The notes under the pieces: generated by a model
The model's database searches: none
What the model was told of the DNA's origin: nothing
Seen by the model: only the letters and a program-made list of their open reading frames with translations
Program-made: the position numbers and the translations under genes
Part shown: positions 14,843-22,581 of the stretch, in pieces
How positions within the stretch are numbered: the stretch's first letter is position 1
Layout of the letters: every line of letters begins with the position of its first letter
Assembly (NCBI GenBank): GCA_001604405.1
Contig: LVBL01000004.1
Span: 1 to 49,664 of the forward strand
Direction of reading: 5' to 3'
Length of the DNA stretch: 49,664 nucleotides
Source of the DNA: Spirochaetales bacterium Spiro_10
GTDB lineage: Bacteria > Spirochaetota > Spirochaetia > Treponematales > Treponemataceae

Positions 14843-16243
14843 ATGTACGGAATAACCTTCGATCCCGAGTCCCGCCTGAGCCAGTACCGCCAGCTCGTCG
14901 AGCAACTGCGCGGAAAGATAACGGGCGGATCCCTTCCCGGCGGAACGAAACTCGCTTCGACGAGGGAACTCGCCGAGCGGCTCGGCGTCGCGCGCGGGAT
15001 CGTCCTCGAGGCGGTGGACCAGCTCAAGATGGAAGGATACCTCGACACCGTCCACGGTTCGGGGACCTTCGTCCGGCCCGGACTCGTCTGGGATTCGGGC
15101 ATCCAGCAGGGAGTCGTCCCTCCAGCTGCGGCCGCGACGGCGCGGTCCGAACCGCTTTCATTCGCCCCCGGGATGCCGGACATGGAACTTTTTCCGCGAC
15201 GGGCATGGCTTTCGTGCTACCACGACGCGGTCGAGTACGCGAACCTCGACGACCTCGGATACAACCGTCCGTCGGGACACTGGAGCCTGCGCGTCGCCAT
15301 CGCGGGCCACCTGCACGAGATCAAGGGCATCAGGACCGGCCCGGAACGGATCGTCGTGACCGCGGGGGCGTCGCAGGCCCTCGCCATGCTCGCGTCGATC
15401 TTCGGGCGGCCCCGCGTCGTCATGGAGGATCCCCAGGCGCCCTTCATCCGGCGCATCTTCGACGGCCTCGGTTGCGACATCGCGTACGTCCCCGTCGACG
15501 ACGAGGGCATCCGCGAGGACCTCATTCCGGCGGGCGGGGCGGACCTCGTCTACGTCACGCCGACCCACCAGTTCCCCGTCGGCGGAACGCTCTCCGCGGA
15601 ACGGAGGGTCGCCCTCCTCGGCAAGGCCCGCGACATCGGGGCCTGGGTCATCGAGGACGACTTCGACAGCGAATTCCGCTACGACCGCAAGCCCGTCACC
15701 CCCCTGCAGGTGATGGCCCCGGAGCGCGTCGTCTACGTCGGTACCTTCAGCAAGACGGTAAGCCCCGCCCTCCGCATCGGCTTCATGGTCGTCCCTCCCG
15801 GCATACAGGCGCGCGTCAAGACGCTCAAGCGGCGCTGGGACCTGTGGAACGAGGGTTTCCAGCAAAAGGCGATGGCCCTGTTCATCGAGCGCGGCCATCT
15901 CGCGCGCCACCTCGCGCGGGCGCACCGCGCGTACCGGCGAAAGAACGCCTTTCTGCGGGAGCTCGTCGCGGCGCGGCTCTCTCCCGCATGGCGGGTGACC
16001 GGGGCCACTACCGGGATGCACCTCGTCATCCGCCGCTCCGGCCCCGACGGAACGCCGGCGGACGCGGCACCCGTCATAGCGGCTCTCGCGGAACGGAATA
16101 TCGAGGCGGAATCCGTACTGGACTATTGCCACGCGCATCCGGGTTTCGCCGACTCGCTCCTCGTGGCCTTCGGAAACCGGACGGAAACGGAGCTCGAGCG
16201 ACTCGTCGCGGAAATCGCCGTGTTCGAAAAAAAAGGCGGATAA
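14843..16243 (+). CDS. MocR/PdxR-family GntR-aminotransferase transcriptional regulator
   Basis: A 466-aa two-domain regulator. An N-terminal GntR winged helix (about 1-75: SRLSQYRQLVEQLRGKI, LASTRELAERLGVARGIV, GSGTFV) is joined by a linker to a fold-type I aminotransferase domain (about 100-460). The PLP-binding Lys304 lies in GTFSKTVSP, and the Asp of the pyridine-N contact lies in IEDDFDSEFRYD. Such proteins sense PLP or amino compounds and control neighbouring metabolic genes, often the divergent one. Here that is the aldo/keto reductase. There is no ribosome binding site at ATG 14843; the promoter ends 6 nt before it. Confidence 0.93.
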   Translation: MYGITFDPESRLSQYRQLVEQLRGKITGGSLPGGTKLASTRELAERLGVARGIVLEAVDQLKMEGYLDTVHGSGTFVRPGLVWDSGIQQGVVPPAAAATARSEPLSFAPGMPDMELFPRRAWLSCYHDAVEYANLDDLGYNRPSGHWSLRVAIAGHLHEIKGIRTGPERIVVTAGASQALAMLASIFGRPRVVMEDPQAPFIRRIFDGLGCDIAYVPVDDEGIREDLIPAGGADLVYVTPTHQFPVGGTLSAERRVALLGKARDIGAWVIEDDFDSEFRYDRKPVTPLQVMAPERVVYVGTFSKTVSPALRIGFMVVPPGIQARVKTLKRRWDLWNEGFQQKAMALFIERGHLARHLARAHRAYRRKNAFLRELVAARLSPAWRVTGATTGMHLVIRRSGPDGTPADAAPVIAALAERNIEAESVLDYCHAHPGFADSLLVAFGNRTETELERLVAEIAVFEKKGG

Positions 16244-16256
16244 TCGCGTACGGGAC

Positions 16257-16285
16257 TTGATTTCCCGTACAGTCGGGGTTATAGT
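16257..16285 (+). promoter_or_regulatory. Promoter of the membrane protein/winged-helix operon
   Basis: TTGATT (16257-16262), 17 nt, TATAGT (16280-16285). The leader is about 69 nt and contains the dyad at 16301-16318 and GGAG before ATG 16361. Confidence 0.6.
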
Positions 16286-16300
16286 CAGTTTAGCTTTGCT

Positions 16301-16318
16301 TTGTAAAGCGCTTTGCAA
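16301..16318. promoter_or_regulatory. 18-bp near-perfect inverted repeat, candidate operator
   Basis: TTGTAAAGC followed directly by GCTTTGCAA; 8 of 9 positions pair. It lies just downstream of the predicted transcription start of an operon that encodes its own winged-helix regulator. The heptamer GCTTTGC also occurs at 16294-16300, 16 bp upstream of the copy in the dyad. Confidence 0.5.
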
Positions 16319-16360
16319 TAGCAGGCTAAAATGAGGATTAAGACATACAAGGAGCATACC

Positions 16361-16984
16361 ATGAAAGAAACAAACGACGGGACGAACGAGCGCGAACGGG
16401 CCATGCAGGACCTCCAGACGATCAAGGCCTTCCTTGAGGAAGGCCAGCGAAAACTCGAGGACTCGGGCTTCCACTTCATGTTCTGGGGCCTTCTGATACC
16501 CCTCGGCATGATCGCCTACCGGATCGGCCTTTCCTCGCTGGGAGAGACCTCGGCCTTCGCCCGGTTCTTCTGGCCCGTTCTCGCGGGGACGGGCGGCCTC
16601 GTGTCGGTCGTTGCGGGGACGCTGACCGGAGCGCGCGCGCGTGACAAGGGCTTCGCCGAGGGGATCTCGGTCTCGATGTGGATCGGCCATCTCCTCTCGA
16701 TCGCGGTACTCTTCGCCGTGCACTACGCGGCGGGCACGGCGAATACCGTCGCCTTCCTCGGCGCCGTCGCGATTATCCTGGGGCTGGCCTATTGGCTCTA
16801 CGGCTCGCTTATCGGCCTCGCCTGGTTCAAGTGCGTCGGTCCCCTGTGGTGGATCGCGGCCGTCGTCATGTCGTTTAACGGCATCGCGGTCGCCTCGATC
16901 GTCCTCGCCGCAACGACCTTCGCCTGCTCGTTCGTTCCCGGCTGCGTCCTTTTCCTCGCGAAGCGGGCGGGACGGCGTCTATGA
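16361..16984 (+). CDS. Polytopic membrane protein of unknown function
   Basis: A 207-aa protein. A charged N-terminal helix (about 1-35) is followed by about six hydrophobic segments. The arrangement resembles small integral membrane proteins that are co-encoded with a winged-helix regulator in many bacteria, but I cannot give it a family name. AAGGAG lies 7 nt upstream of ATG 16361. Its stop overlaps the regulator's start (ATGA at 16981), so expression is coupled. The pair may respond to a membrane-related or drug signal; that is inference. Confidence 0.75.
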   Translation: MKETNDGTNERERAMQDLQTIKAFLEEGQRKLEDSGFHFMFWGLLIPLGMIAYRIGLSSLGETSAFARFFWPVLAGTGGLVSVVAGTLTGARARDKGFAEGISVSMWIGHLLSIAVLFAVHYAAGTANTVAFLGAVAIILGLAYWLYGSLIGLAWFKCVGPLWWIAAVVMSFNGIAVASIVLAATTFACSFVPGCVLFLAKRAGRRL

Positions 16985-17307
16985 GCGGGGAGGCCGACAA
17001 GCGGTACGATTACCGCACGTACGACTCCCTCCTCAACTCCCCGATCAGGCTCGCGGTTATGAGCCTCCTCGCGGGAACGGGAGAGGCGGAGTTCACCTTC
17101 ATACGGGACAAGACGGGAACGACGGACGGAAACCTGAGCCGGCATCTCGCGAAACTCGAGGAGAGCGGCCTCATCGAGGTCATCAAGGGCTTCGAGGGCA
17201 AAAAGCCAGTCACCCGCCAGCGACTGACGAAGCAGGGCAAGGCGGCGCTCAGGGACTACGTGAAAAACCTCGAGGCCCTCATCGGTACGATCAAGGAGTC
17301 GAAATGA
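16981..17307 (+). CDS. Winged-helix transcriptional regulator
   Basis: A 108-aa single-domain DNA-binding protein. SPIRLAVMSLLA starts the helix bundle, GTTDGNLSRHLAKLEESGLIEV is the recognition helix with its lead-in, and KPVTRQRLTKQGKAAL the wing and last helix. It fits the small MarR/ArsR-like 'winged helix DNA-binding domain' group (PF13601 type). No effector domain is present. It is coupled by an ATGA overlap to the membrane protein and is the likely binder of the dyad at 16301-16318. Confidence 0.88.
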   Translation: MSGEADKRYDYRTYDSLLNSPIRLAVMSLLAGTGEAEFTFIRDKTGTTDGNLSRHLAKLEESGLIEVIKGFEGKKPVTRQRLTKQGKAALRDYVKNLEALIGTIKESK

Positions 17308-17329
17308 GATGTCTCTTCGAGGCTGTCTG

Positions 17330-18076
17330 CTAGGGCCGGCCGCCCCGCGAAGCGCGCGATTTCCCGTTGAGGAGGTCGCGCGTTTCCTTCCACCGGGGAA
17401 GAAAGTCCGCGAGCAGTTTCTTGAACCGCGCGCCGTGGCTCGCCTCGAGCAAATGCGTCATCTCGTGCACCAGGACGTACTCGAGGCATTGCGTCGGAAA
17501 CTTGACGAGTTCGAGGTTAAGACAGACGCGGCCCGAACGGATCTCGCAGGAGCCCCACTTGGTTTTCATCCGGCGGACCGTTACGGCGGAGGGGCGCCTG
17601 CCGACGCGCGGCGTCCAGGCTTCGACGAGCTGCAGGGCGGACTCGATAAGGAGTTCGCGATACCAGGCGTGCACGGCCTTTTCCCTGGCCGCGCGGGTTG
17701 ACGCGGGCTTCGCTCGGATAAAAATCGTTCCGCCTTCGAGCCGAACCACCGCCTTTCCCCGCGACTCATCGACTACAAGCGGATACGATCCGCCCCACAA
17801 CGGAAGTTCCTCTCCCGTTACGTAGGAAAGACCGACGCGCGGGCTTCGGGCGCGCACCTCATCCCGCTTTTTTTTGATCCATTCGATCCGGCCGGCGACG
17901 AGTTCGCGTATCGTCTCGTCGCCCACGCGCGCGGGAGCGGAGACGCGCACGCGCCCGTCCGGCGGAAGCACGGTAATCCGCACGGTCCTGATATCCTTGC
18001 GGGCTATTTCCACGTCGATGTCCTGGACGCTGAGGGCGCACGTGCGCGTTTTCGTTTCCCGTCTCGCCGATGCCAT
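17330..18076 (-). CDS. YgjP/DUF45-family metal-dependent hydrolase
   Basis: A 248-aa protein of the YgjP-like (M48-related, SprT-like) family. The C-terminal zinc site is clear: His204-Glu205 and His208 in VHEMTHLL, with a downstream His214 in SHGARF. The preceding KWGSC and VCLNLELVKFP motifs are typical of the family. The N-terminal part (about 15-125) is beta-rich. There is no signal peptide, so it is cytosolic. Members are putative metalloproteases with few proven substrates. A TATACT box ends 7 nt before ATG 18076. It converges with the winged-helix gene. Confidence 0.9.
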   Translation of the reverse strand: MASARRETKTRTCALSVQDIDVEIARKDIRTVRITVLPPDGRVRVSAPARVGDETIRELVAGRIEWIKKKRDEVRARSPRVGLSYVTGEELPLWGGSYPLVVDESRGKAVVRLEGGTIFIRAKPASTRAAREKAVHAWYRELLIESALQLVEAWTPRVGRRPSAVTVRRMKTKWGSCEIRSGRVCLNLELVKFPTQCLEYVLVHEMTHLLEASHGARFKKLLADFLPRWKETRDLLNGKSRASRGGRP

Positions 18077-18083
18077 GGCAGGC

Positions 18084-18089
18084 AGTATA
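18084..18089 (-). promoter_or_regulatory. -10 box of a leaderless-type promoter (YgjP-like gene)
   Basis: TATACT on the minus strand, 7 nt before ATG 18076; -35 unclear. Confidence 0.45.
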
Positions 18090-18118
18090 GCATACGGGCG
18101 GGCCTTGTCGCGCGCGAA

Positions 18119-18880
18119 TCAGCGCCGGAAGGCGCGGCAGGAGAGGGCCACGACGCCCGTCCTCGACAGCGCCCCGGTCTTCCTGAAAATGGAGGCCAGA
18201 TGGGCCTTGACCGTACGCTCGCTGATGAAGAGGTTCGCCGCCAGGGCGCGGTTCGAAAGACCGTCGCACAGGCCTTCCAGCACCTCCATCTCCCGCCCGC
18301 TCAGGGCGAAGGAGCGCCGAAACGCCTCTCGCGCGGGAGAGCACGGGACGGCCGAGTCGGCAGGGTCGCCCCTGCCGCCGGTCAGGTCCTCGATGCGGGA
18401 AAGAAACCGGAGATAGTTGTTCATGTGTCCGTTGAGGATATCGAGGATCTCGCAGTCCCGGCGCGTGAACGCGGGATAGTCCCTGGAGCGCTGTATGGAT
18501 ATGTTTTGTTCCCAGGCGGGACGGAACGGGCTCAGCCCCGAATGAAGGCCGAGCGGGCGGGCGAAATCGCGGGTAAACTCGCAGTCGGAAACGCGGTTCC
18601 ACTGGACCACGTCCTTTCCGCGGTAGGCGACGCCCGCCTCGTTGTACAGGATGAAGGGGACCTTCGCGTAGTAGTGGCCGTTGTAATGCTCGAAGGTCCG
18701 CCGGTCCCACCCGGAACAGCTCACGCACCGTATGGCACGGTCAAACACGCCGACGCCGACGTCCCAGGGGATGATCCCTCCGACGCCCGCGAGCATCCGG
18801 TTATAGAGCCCGGCACGCGTTTCCGCCGATCCGCCCTCGAGAAGCAATGCGTTGATCTGATCCCAGGGTATATAGGACAT
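18119..18880 (-). CDS. LuxR-family transcriptional regulator
   Basis: A 253-aa protein with a C-terminal LuxR helix-turn-helix (about 188-248: ALSGREMEVLEGLCDGLSNRALAAN split over the scaffold helices, then ISERTVKAHLASIFRKTG). The N-terminal 170 residues have a GAF/autoinducer-like aromatic composition (IPWDVGVGVFD, YYAKVPFILYNEAG) but no phospho-acceptor Asp, so it is not a response regulator. The ligand is unknown. ATG 18880 has GGGAGG 5 nt upstream and a consensus promoter behind it. It diverges from the MATE pump gene, which it could regulate. Confidence 0.9.
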   Translation of the reverse strand: MSYIPWDQINALLLEGGSAETRAGLYNRMLAGVGGIIPWDVGVGVFDRAIRCVSCSGWDRRTFEHYNGHYYAKVPFILYNEAGVAYRGKDVVQWNRVSDCEFTRDFARPLGLHSGLSPFRPAWEQNISIQRSRDYPAFTRRDCEILDILNGHMNNYLRFLSRIEDLTGGRGDPADSAVPCSPAREAFRRSFALSGREMEVLEGLCDGLSNRALAANLFISERTVKAHLASIFRKTGALSRTGVVALSCRAFRR

Positions 18881-18899
18881 CGCACCTCCCGCTACCGAC

Positions 18900-18928
18900 A
18901 GTCTAGACCGTGTCACGCCGCATTTCAA
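18900..18928 (-). promoter_or_regulatory. Promoter of the LuxR gene
   Basis: On the minus strand TTGAAA (18923-18928), 17 nt, TAGACT (18900-18905). Confidence 0.55.
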
Positions 18929-18949
18929 ACGAATATGCGCCGGTCCCGG

Positions 18950-18980
18950 TAGACAGGGACGGCCTTCGTCGCGCTATACT
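18950..18980 (+). promoter_or_regulatory. Leaderless-type promoter of the MATE gene
   Basis: TAGACA (18950-18955), 19 nt, TATACT (18975-18980), 7 nt to ATG 18988. Confidence 0.5.
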
Positions 18981-18987
18981 GCCCGTC

Positions 18988-20334
18988 ATGAACCACGACA
19001 AAAACGCGCCGCGCCTCGGCCTCGTCGCCCTCTCCTGGCCGATGTTCGTCGAGGAACTCACCGGCGGAATCACCGCTTTCACGGACACGCTCTTTCTCAG
19101 CATGATCTCCGACGGGGCGGCCTCGTCCGTCGGCATGCTCGGGCCCGTCCTCATGCTCGGCTACTTCATCATGCCACAGTTCACCTCGGCGGGCACGAGC
19201 GTTTCGGCCCAGTACATGGGCGCGAAACGCGACGACCACGTCATCCCGACCTGGGTCGCAAACATCGCGATCAGCGTATGTATGGGAGCGATCTTCTCGC
19301 TCGTCCTGTTCGCGCTTTCCGGCAGGATAGGACTCTGGCTCGGCATGAACGCCGCGCAAAACGCGTACGCCTCGGACTACATGTCCGTCATCGCGGTCAA
19401 CTTCCTGATGGTGGGGCTGCGAACCTCCTACGCCTCCATCCTCGCGTCGAAGACCCTGACCCGGTGGACCATGGTCTCGTCGGTGGTCACGAACCTGATC
19501 AACATTCCGCTCAACTGGGCCCTCATGACCGGCTTCTGGATATTCCCCGAGCTCGGCGTCAGGGGCATCGCGCTCGCGACGGTCGTCTCCTATCTTGTCG
19601 GTTTCCTTATCCTCTTCTTCATGGTCCATTACGGCCTCGGGATTTCCTTCGCCGTGCGCGGTCTCGCGAGGCGCGCCCGCGAGGTCGTCGGCCCGATCCT
19701 CAGGATCGGGATCCCCGCGGCCCTCGAGCCGTTCAGCTACACCATCCAGAGCATCGTGGTCTCGGCGATCATCATCAAGCTCGGGTCCGCGGCGATGGGC
19801 GCGAACACCTACGTCAACCGCTTCAACTTCCTCGACATGGCCGCCTCCTGGGCGCTCACGATGGGAGGCCAGATCGTCATGAGCCACCATCTCGGCGCGA
19901 ACCGGCTGGACGACGTCAAGAAGACCTACTGGAAGATCGCCGCGATGGTCACCACGTTCGCCTTCGCCGTGTATCTCGGACTCGTCGTGTTCTCGGGGCA
20001 TTTCCTCTCGCTGTTCACGCGCGACCCCGAGATCCTGGCGCTCGCCGTACCCCTTCTTTTCATCGCCCTCGCGATGGAGCCGATCCGCTCGATCAACATC
20101 CTCGGCGGCGTCGCCCTCAAGACGGTCGGCGACGGGAAATTCTCGGTGGTGATGGGACTCGTCTTCATGTGGGGACTCGTCCCCGTCCTCGTCGCGTGCG
20201 TCGCACTCGGCGGCGGCATCTTCGAGCTGTGGCTCTGCCTCCTCGCGGACGAGACGATCCGCGCCGCCATCAACGCCTGGCGTTGGAAGTCGGGACGGTG
20301 GATCGGCAAGCGCGTCATAGACGGGCCGTCATGA
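18988..20334 (+). CDS. MATE-family efflux transporter
   Basis: A 448-aa inner-membrane protein with 12 hydrophobic segments in two homologous halves, typical of MATE Na+/H+-coupled multidrug exporters. Visible hallmarks are LSWPMFVEELTGGITAFTDTLFLS in the first helices (here split by the start), GTSVSAQYMGAKR, and the second-half equivalent GGQIVMSHHLGANR. There is no ribosome binding site before ATG 18988, but a TATACT box ends 7 nt upstream. The stop codon overlaps the ogt start (ATGA, 20331-20334). Confidence 0.93.
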   Translation: MNHDKNAPRLGLVALSWPMFVEELTGGITAFTDTLFLSMISDGAASSVGMLGPVLMLGYFIMPQFTSAGTSVSAQYMGAKRDDHVIPTWVANIAISVCMGAIFSLVLFALSGRIGLWLGMNAAQNAYASDYMSVIAVNFLMVGLRTSYASILASKTLTRWTMVSSVVTNLINIPLNWALMTGFWIFPELGVRGIALATVVSYLVGFLILFFMVHYGLGISFAVRGLARRAREVVGPILRIGIPAALEPFSYTIQSIVVSAIIIKLGSAAMGANTYVNRFNFLDMAASWALTMGGQIVMSHHLGANRLDDVKKTYWKIAAMVTTFAFAVYLGLVVFSGHFLSLFTRDPEILALAVPLLFIALAMEPIRSINILGGVALKTVGDGKFSVVMGLVFMWGLVPVLVACVALGGGIFELWLCLLADETIRAAINAWRWKSGRWIGKRVIDGPS

Positions 20335-20891
20335 CACGGACGACGATGGAACGGAGGGAACTGCGCTTTGCGCTGACGGGCTTCGGACCGGGCGCGCACG
20401 ACTTCGTTCTCGTCGCGGCGACCGAACGCGGCGTCGCGTGGGCAGACATCGACGCGGACGAGCGCTCATTGCGTGGGCGGTTTCTCGCGTGGTCGGAAAA
20501 GCGGTACCCCGGCGCCGCCGCGCGCGAAGTAGTGCCCGCGGACGACCCCGTTCTCGCCGCGGCGATCGCGCGTCTCGGGAACCCGGCCGACGCGCGGGAG
20601 GTCCCCCTCGACGAAAGCGGTACGGAGCTTCAGCTCCTCGTGTGGCGCGCCCTCCGCGCGATACACGCGGGAAGCCGGTCGAGCTATGCCGAGATCGCGC
20701 GTTCGGTCGGCAGGCCGCGCGCGGCCCGGGCCGTGGCGAACGCCTGCGCGGCGAACCACATCGCGATCCTGATTCCCTGCCACCGGGCCGTACGCTCGGA
20801 CGGAGGCCTCGGCGGCTTTCGCTGGGGGATCCCGAGAAAGCGCGCGCTCCTCGAGCTCGAGGCGGCCCTGTCGCCTACTCGGCCTCTTTAG
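20331..20891 (+). CDS. ogt: Methylated-DNA-protein-cysteine S-methyltransferase
   Basis: A 186-aa suicide DNA-repair protein. The acceptor Cys150 is in the intact motif IPCHRAV, preceded by the RSSYAEIARSVGRPRAARAVANA DNA-binding helices (given here only as landmarks within residues 117-139) and followed by GLGGFRWG. It transfers the alkyl group from O6-alkylguanine to itself. It is translationally coupled to the MATE pump. The window also holds a Trp-type ATL homologue at 2429-2848, so direct reversal and NER-flagging forms coexist. Confidence 0.93.
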   Translation: MTRTTMERRELRFALTGFGPGAHDFVLVAATERGVAWADIDADERSLRGRFLAWSEKRYPGAAAREVVPADDPVLAAAIARLGNPADAREVPLDESGTELQLLVWRALRAIHAGSRSSYAEIARSVGRPRAARAVANACAANHIAILIPCHRAVRSDGGLGGFRWGIPRKRALLELEAALSPTRPL

Positions 20892-21627
20892 TCAGGCTCG
20901 CGAGCATCAAACCCCAGAAACACAACGCGATATTGAAGAGCGGAACCTGCAGGTTCGACGGCATCGCGTAGATGACGCTCACGATCGGTATCCACACGCC
21001 CCAGGTCGAAATGAGTACGGTCACGACGCGCGAGCCCATCGTGGACCACAGCTCGCGGTCGACCAACGCGGCGGCTTTGAACGAACGCTCGAGCCACCAA
21101 TAGGCCAGCACCTGCGTCCATCCGGCCCAGAGGGGATTGTAGACGAACTGGTCGACGAGAACCTTCGGGATGACCGTGGAGGCGCGGGCGTCGGCGCCGA
21201 AAACGACCGCCTGCATCCGGTAAAGGAAATCGATCTCGATGCCCTTCCAGCACCAGAAGAGGGTCAGGAAGAGACACGCTTGCCAGGCGGGAACCTTCCA
21301 GGGAGAGCGTCCGGCGGCACCCCGTGCCACGGCGCGGCGATGCGAGGCGAAGCGCCACGCGAAGGGGATAAGTCCGCCAAAGACGGCCGTCGATACGGCG
21401 GAATAGAGGTACCCGCCGCTTGCCTTGAGCGCGCCGAGGGCGCCGAGGGCAGTCGTGACGGGCTGCCACAGGTAGTACCCCGCGACTATCGCGACGGCTA
21501 CGGCCCACAGTACGAGGCCGGGGATGGCGTTTTCCCGCGCGGAGGCGAGACCGGCTCGCGCTGCCGTGCCCAGGGGCGAGGCGCGCGAGGAAGAAGTGTC
21601 GGACGGGCGATTCACGGTGTCGTTCAT
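20875..21627 (-). CDS. Mpv17/PMP22-like integral membrane protein
   Basis: A 250-aa protein with four to five hydrophobic segments after a polar N-terminus of about 30 residues. The order of features near the C-terminus resembles the eukaryotic Mpv17/PMP22 family: a VLVDQFVYNPLW segment, then a Trp-x-x-Trp-Ile-Pro helix start (WGVWIPIV), a PSNLQVPLFN turn and a last helix with FWGLMLAS. The match is by eye and should be treated as a hypothesis. ATG 21627 is preferred over 21645 because a TTCACA/GATACT promoter ends 6 nt before it. It overlaps the converging ogt gene by 17 nt. Confidence 0.6.
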   Translation of the reverse strand: MNDTVNRPSDTSSSRASPLGTAARAGLASARENAIPGLVLWAVAVAIVAGYYLWQPVTTALGALGALKASGGYLYSAVSTAVFGGLIPFAWRFASHRRAVARGAAGRSPWKVPAWQACLFLTLFWCWKGIEIDFLYRMQAVVFGADARASTVIPKVLVDQFVYNPLWAGWTQVLAYWWLERSFKAAALVDRELWSTMGSRVVTVLISTWGVWIPIVSVIYAMPSNLQVPLFNIALCFWGLMLASLTKEAE

Positions 21628-21633
21628 GATTCG

Positions 21634-21662
21634 AGTATCGCGCATGGGACGCGAAATGTGAA
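21634..21662 (-). promoter_or_regulatory. Leaderless-type promoter of the Mpv17-like gene
   Basis: On the minus strand TTCACA (21657-21662), 17 nt, GATACT (21634-21639), 6 nt to ATG 21627. Confidence 0.5.
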
Positions 21663-21687
21663 GCGCCCCCGTCGAACGCGGCTGATG

Positions 21688-22440
21688 TCAGTCTTTACCC
21701 TCGCCCGCCGCGAGAAGCGCCGGAAGCGACCTGACGCGCTCCTCCACGATCTCCGGATCAGGCACGCCCTTCTTGAACTTGACCGGTATCTTCCGAGAGG
21801 CGACTATGACAAGATCCCTGTAGCCCTTTTCGTCGGGCTCTCCCTCGCACACGCGGAGCATGACCTGGATGTGCGGACCGAGCGGCGCGAGCACCATCAA
21901 GATCTGCAACTGGTCGGTCTTGCCGCGCTCGACCTTGTTCCTGAAACTCATTATCTTTACCGGTTCGCGGTATTCGCTCCAGTTGAGGGCGACAAACGAG
22001 GTGCCGCTCAACGCGCCTACGAGTCCCATGCTCGCCATTCCGCCGATATCGGCGTAATCGACCGCCATCTCCCAGGACGTCAGCACAATCTCGTCGTCCC
22101 CTTTTTCGTCCTTTCTGACGGTTGCCTTCAGTTTGCCTTCGTCGCGCAGCCGCCTGAACTCCGACGTGTCGACGATGACGCCGTACTCGCGTTCGGCCCA
22201 CGCGGCGATCTCCTCGATGGGCAGGATATCAAGATGGTACCGCGTGTCGAGGCAGTCGAAGGTCACGATGTTGAGCTTGCGGTTCACCTCGACGTCGAAG
22301 GTCTTGAACTCGAACTTTTTTCCCTCAAGCCGCTCCCGCGGCCACGGTTTGGGCGTGCCCGCGCACGAAACCGCCAGAATCGCGACAAGCGCGCACATGC
22401 CGACAACAAACCGCCGATTGGCCGATGACTTTTCTTTCAT
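21688..22440 (-). CDS. Lipoprotein of unknown function
   Basis: A 250-aa protein with a lipoprotein signal peptide (lipobox LAVSC, Cys26). The mature part is hydrophilic with alternating strands and no motif I know (LNIVTFDCLDTRYHLDIL, IVLTSWEMAVDYADIGG). It does not look enzymatic. GGGGGAAG lies about 4 nt before ATG 22440. Its leader contains a hairpin (22460-22486) and the promoter a small dyad. Confidence 0.7.
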   Translation of the reverse strand: MKEKSSANRRFVVGMCALVAILAVSCAGTPKPWPRERLEGKKFEFKTFDVEVNRKLNIVTFDCLDTRYHLDILPIEEIAAWAEREYGVIVDTSEFRRLRDEGKLKATVRKDEKGDDEIVLTSWEMAVDYADIGGMASMGLVGALSGTSFVALNWSEYREPVKIMSFRNKVERGKTDQLQILMVLAPLGPHIQVMLRVCEGEPDEKGYRDLVIVASRKIPVKFKKGVPDPEIVEERVRSLPALLAAGEGKD

Positions 22441-22459
22441 GCTTCCCCCTTGCGTCCTT

Positions 22460-22486
22460 GGGAAAAGAGATCCGGCTCTCTTCCCC
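22460..22486 (-). other. Leader hairpin upstream of the lipoprotein
   Basis: GGGAA-A-AGAG / CTCT-CTTCCC arms around ATCCGG within the 5' leader; no U-tract follows. Function unknown. Confidence 0.3.
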
Positions 22487-22519
22487 ACCGCAAGGATAGG
22501 CCGTCCGCATGATTGCGGC

Positions 22520-22535
22520 ATTGTACGAAAGTACA
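22520..22535. promoter_or_regulatory. Dyad over a -10 box
   Basis: TGTAC-GAAA-GTACA (22522-22535) overlaps TACAAT (minus strand, 22520-22525), the likely -10 of the lipoprotein gene. A repressor bound here would block the promoter. No good -35 is seen. Confidence 0.35.
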
Positions 22536-22581
22536 GTTCGGGGGAAGGCCGTCCGCAGATCACGCCCGCGGGTCACGCCCG

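Noticed and set aside
15158..16723. 521-codon minus-strand frame across the MocR gene
   Set aside because: The plus strand has a full GntR-aminotransferase protein; the mirror frame also crosses an intergenic promoter region.
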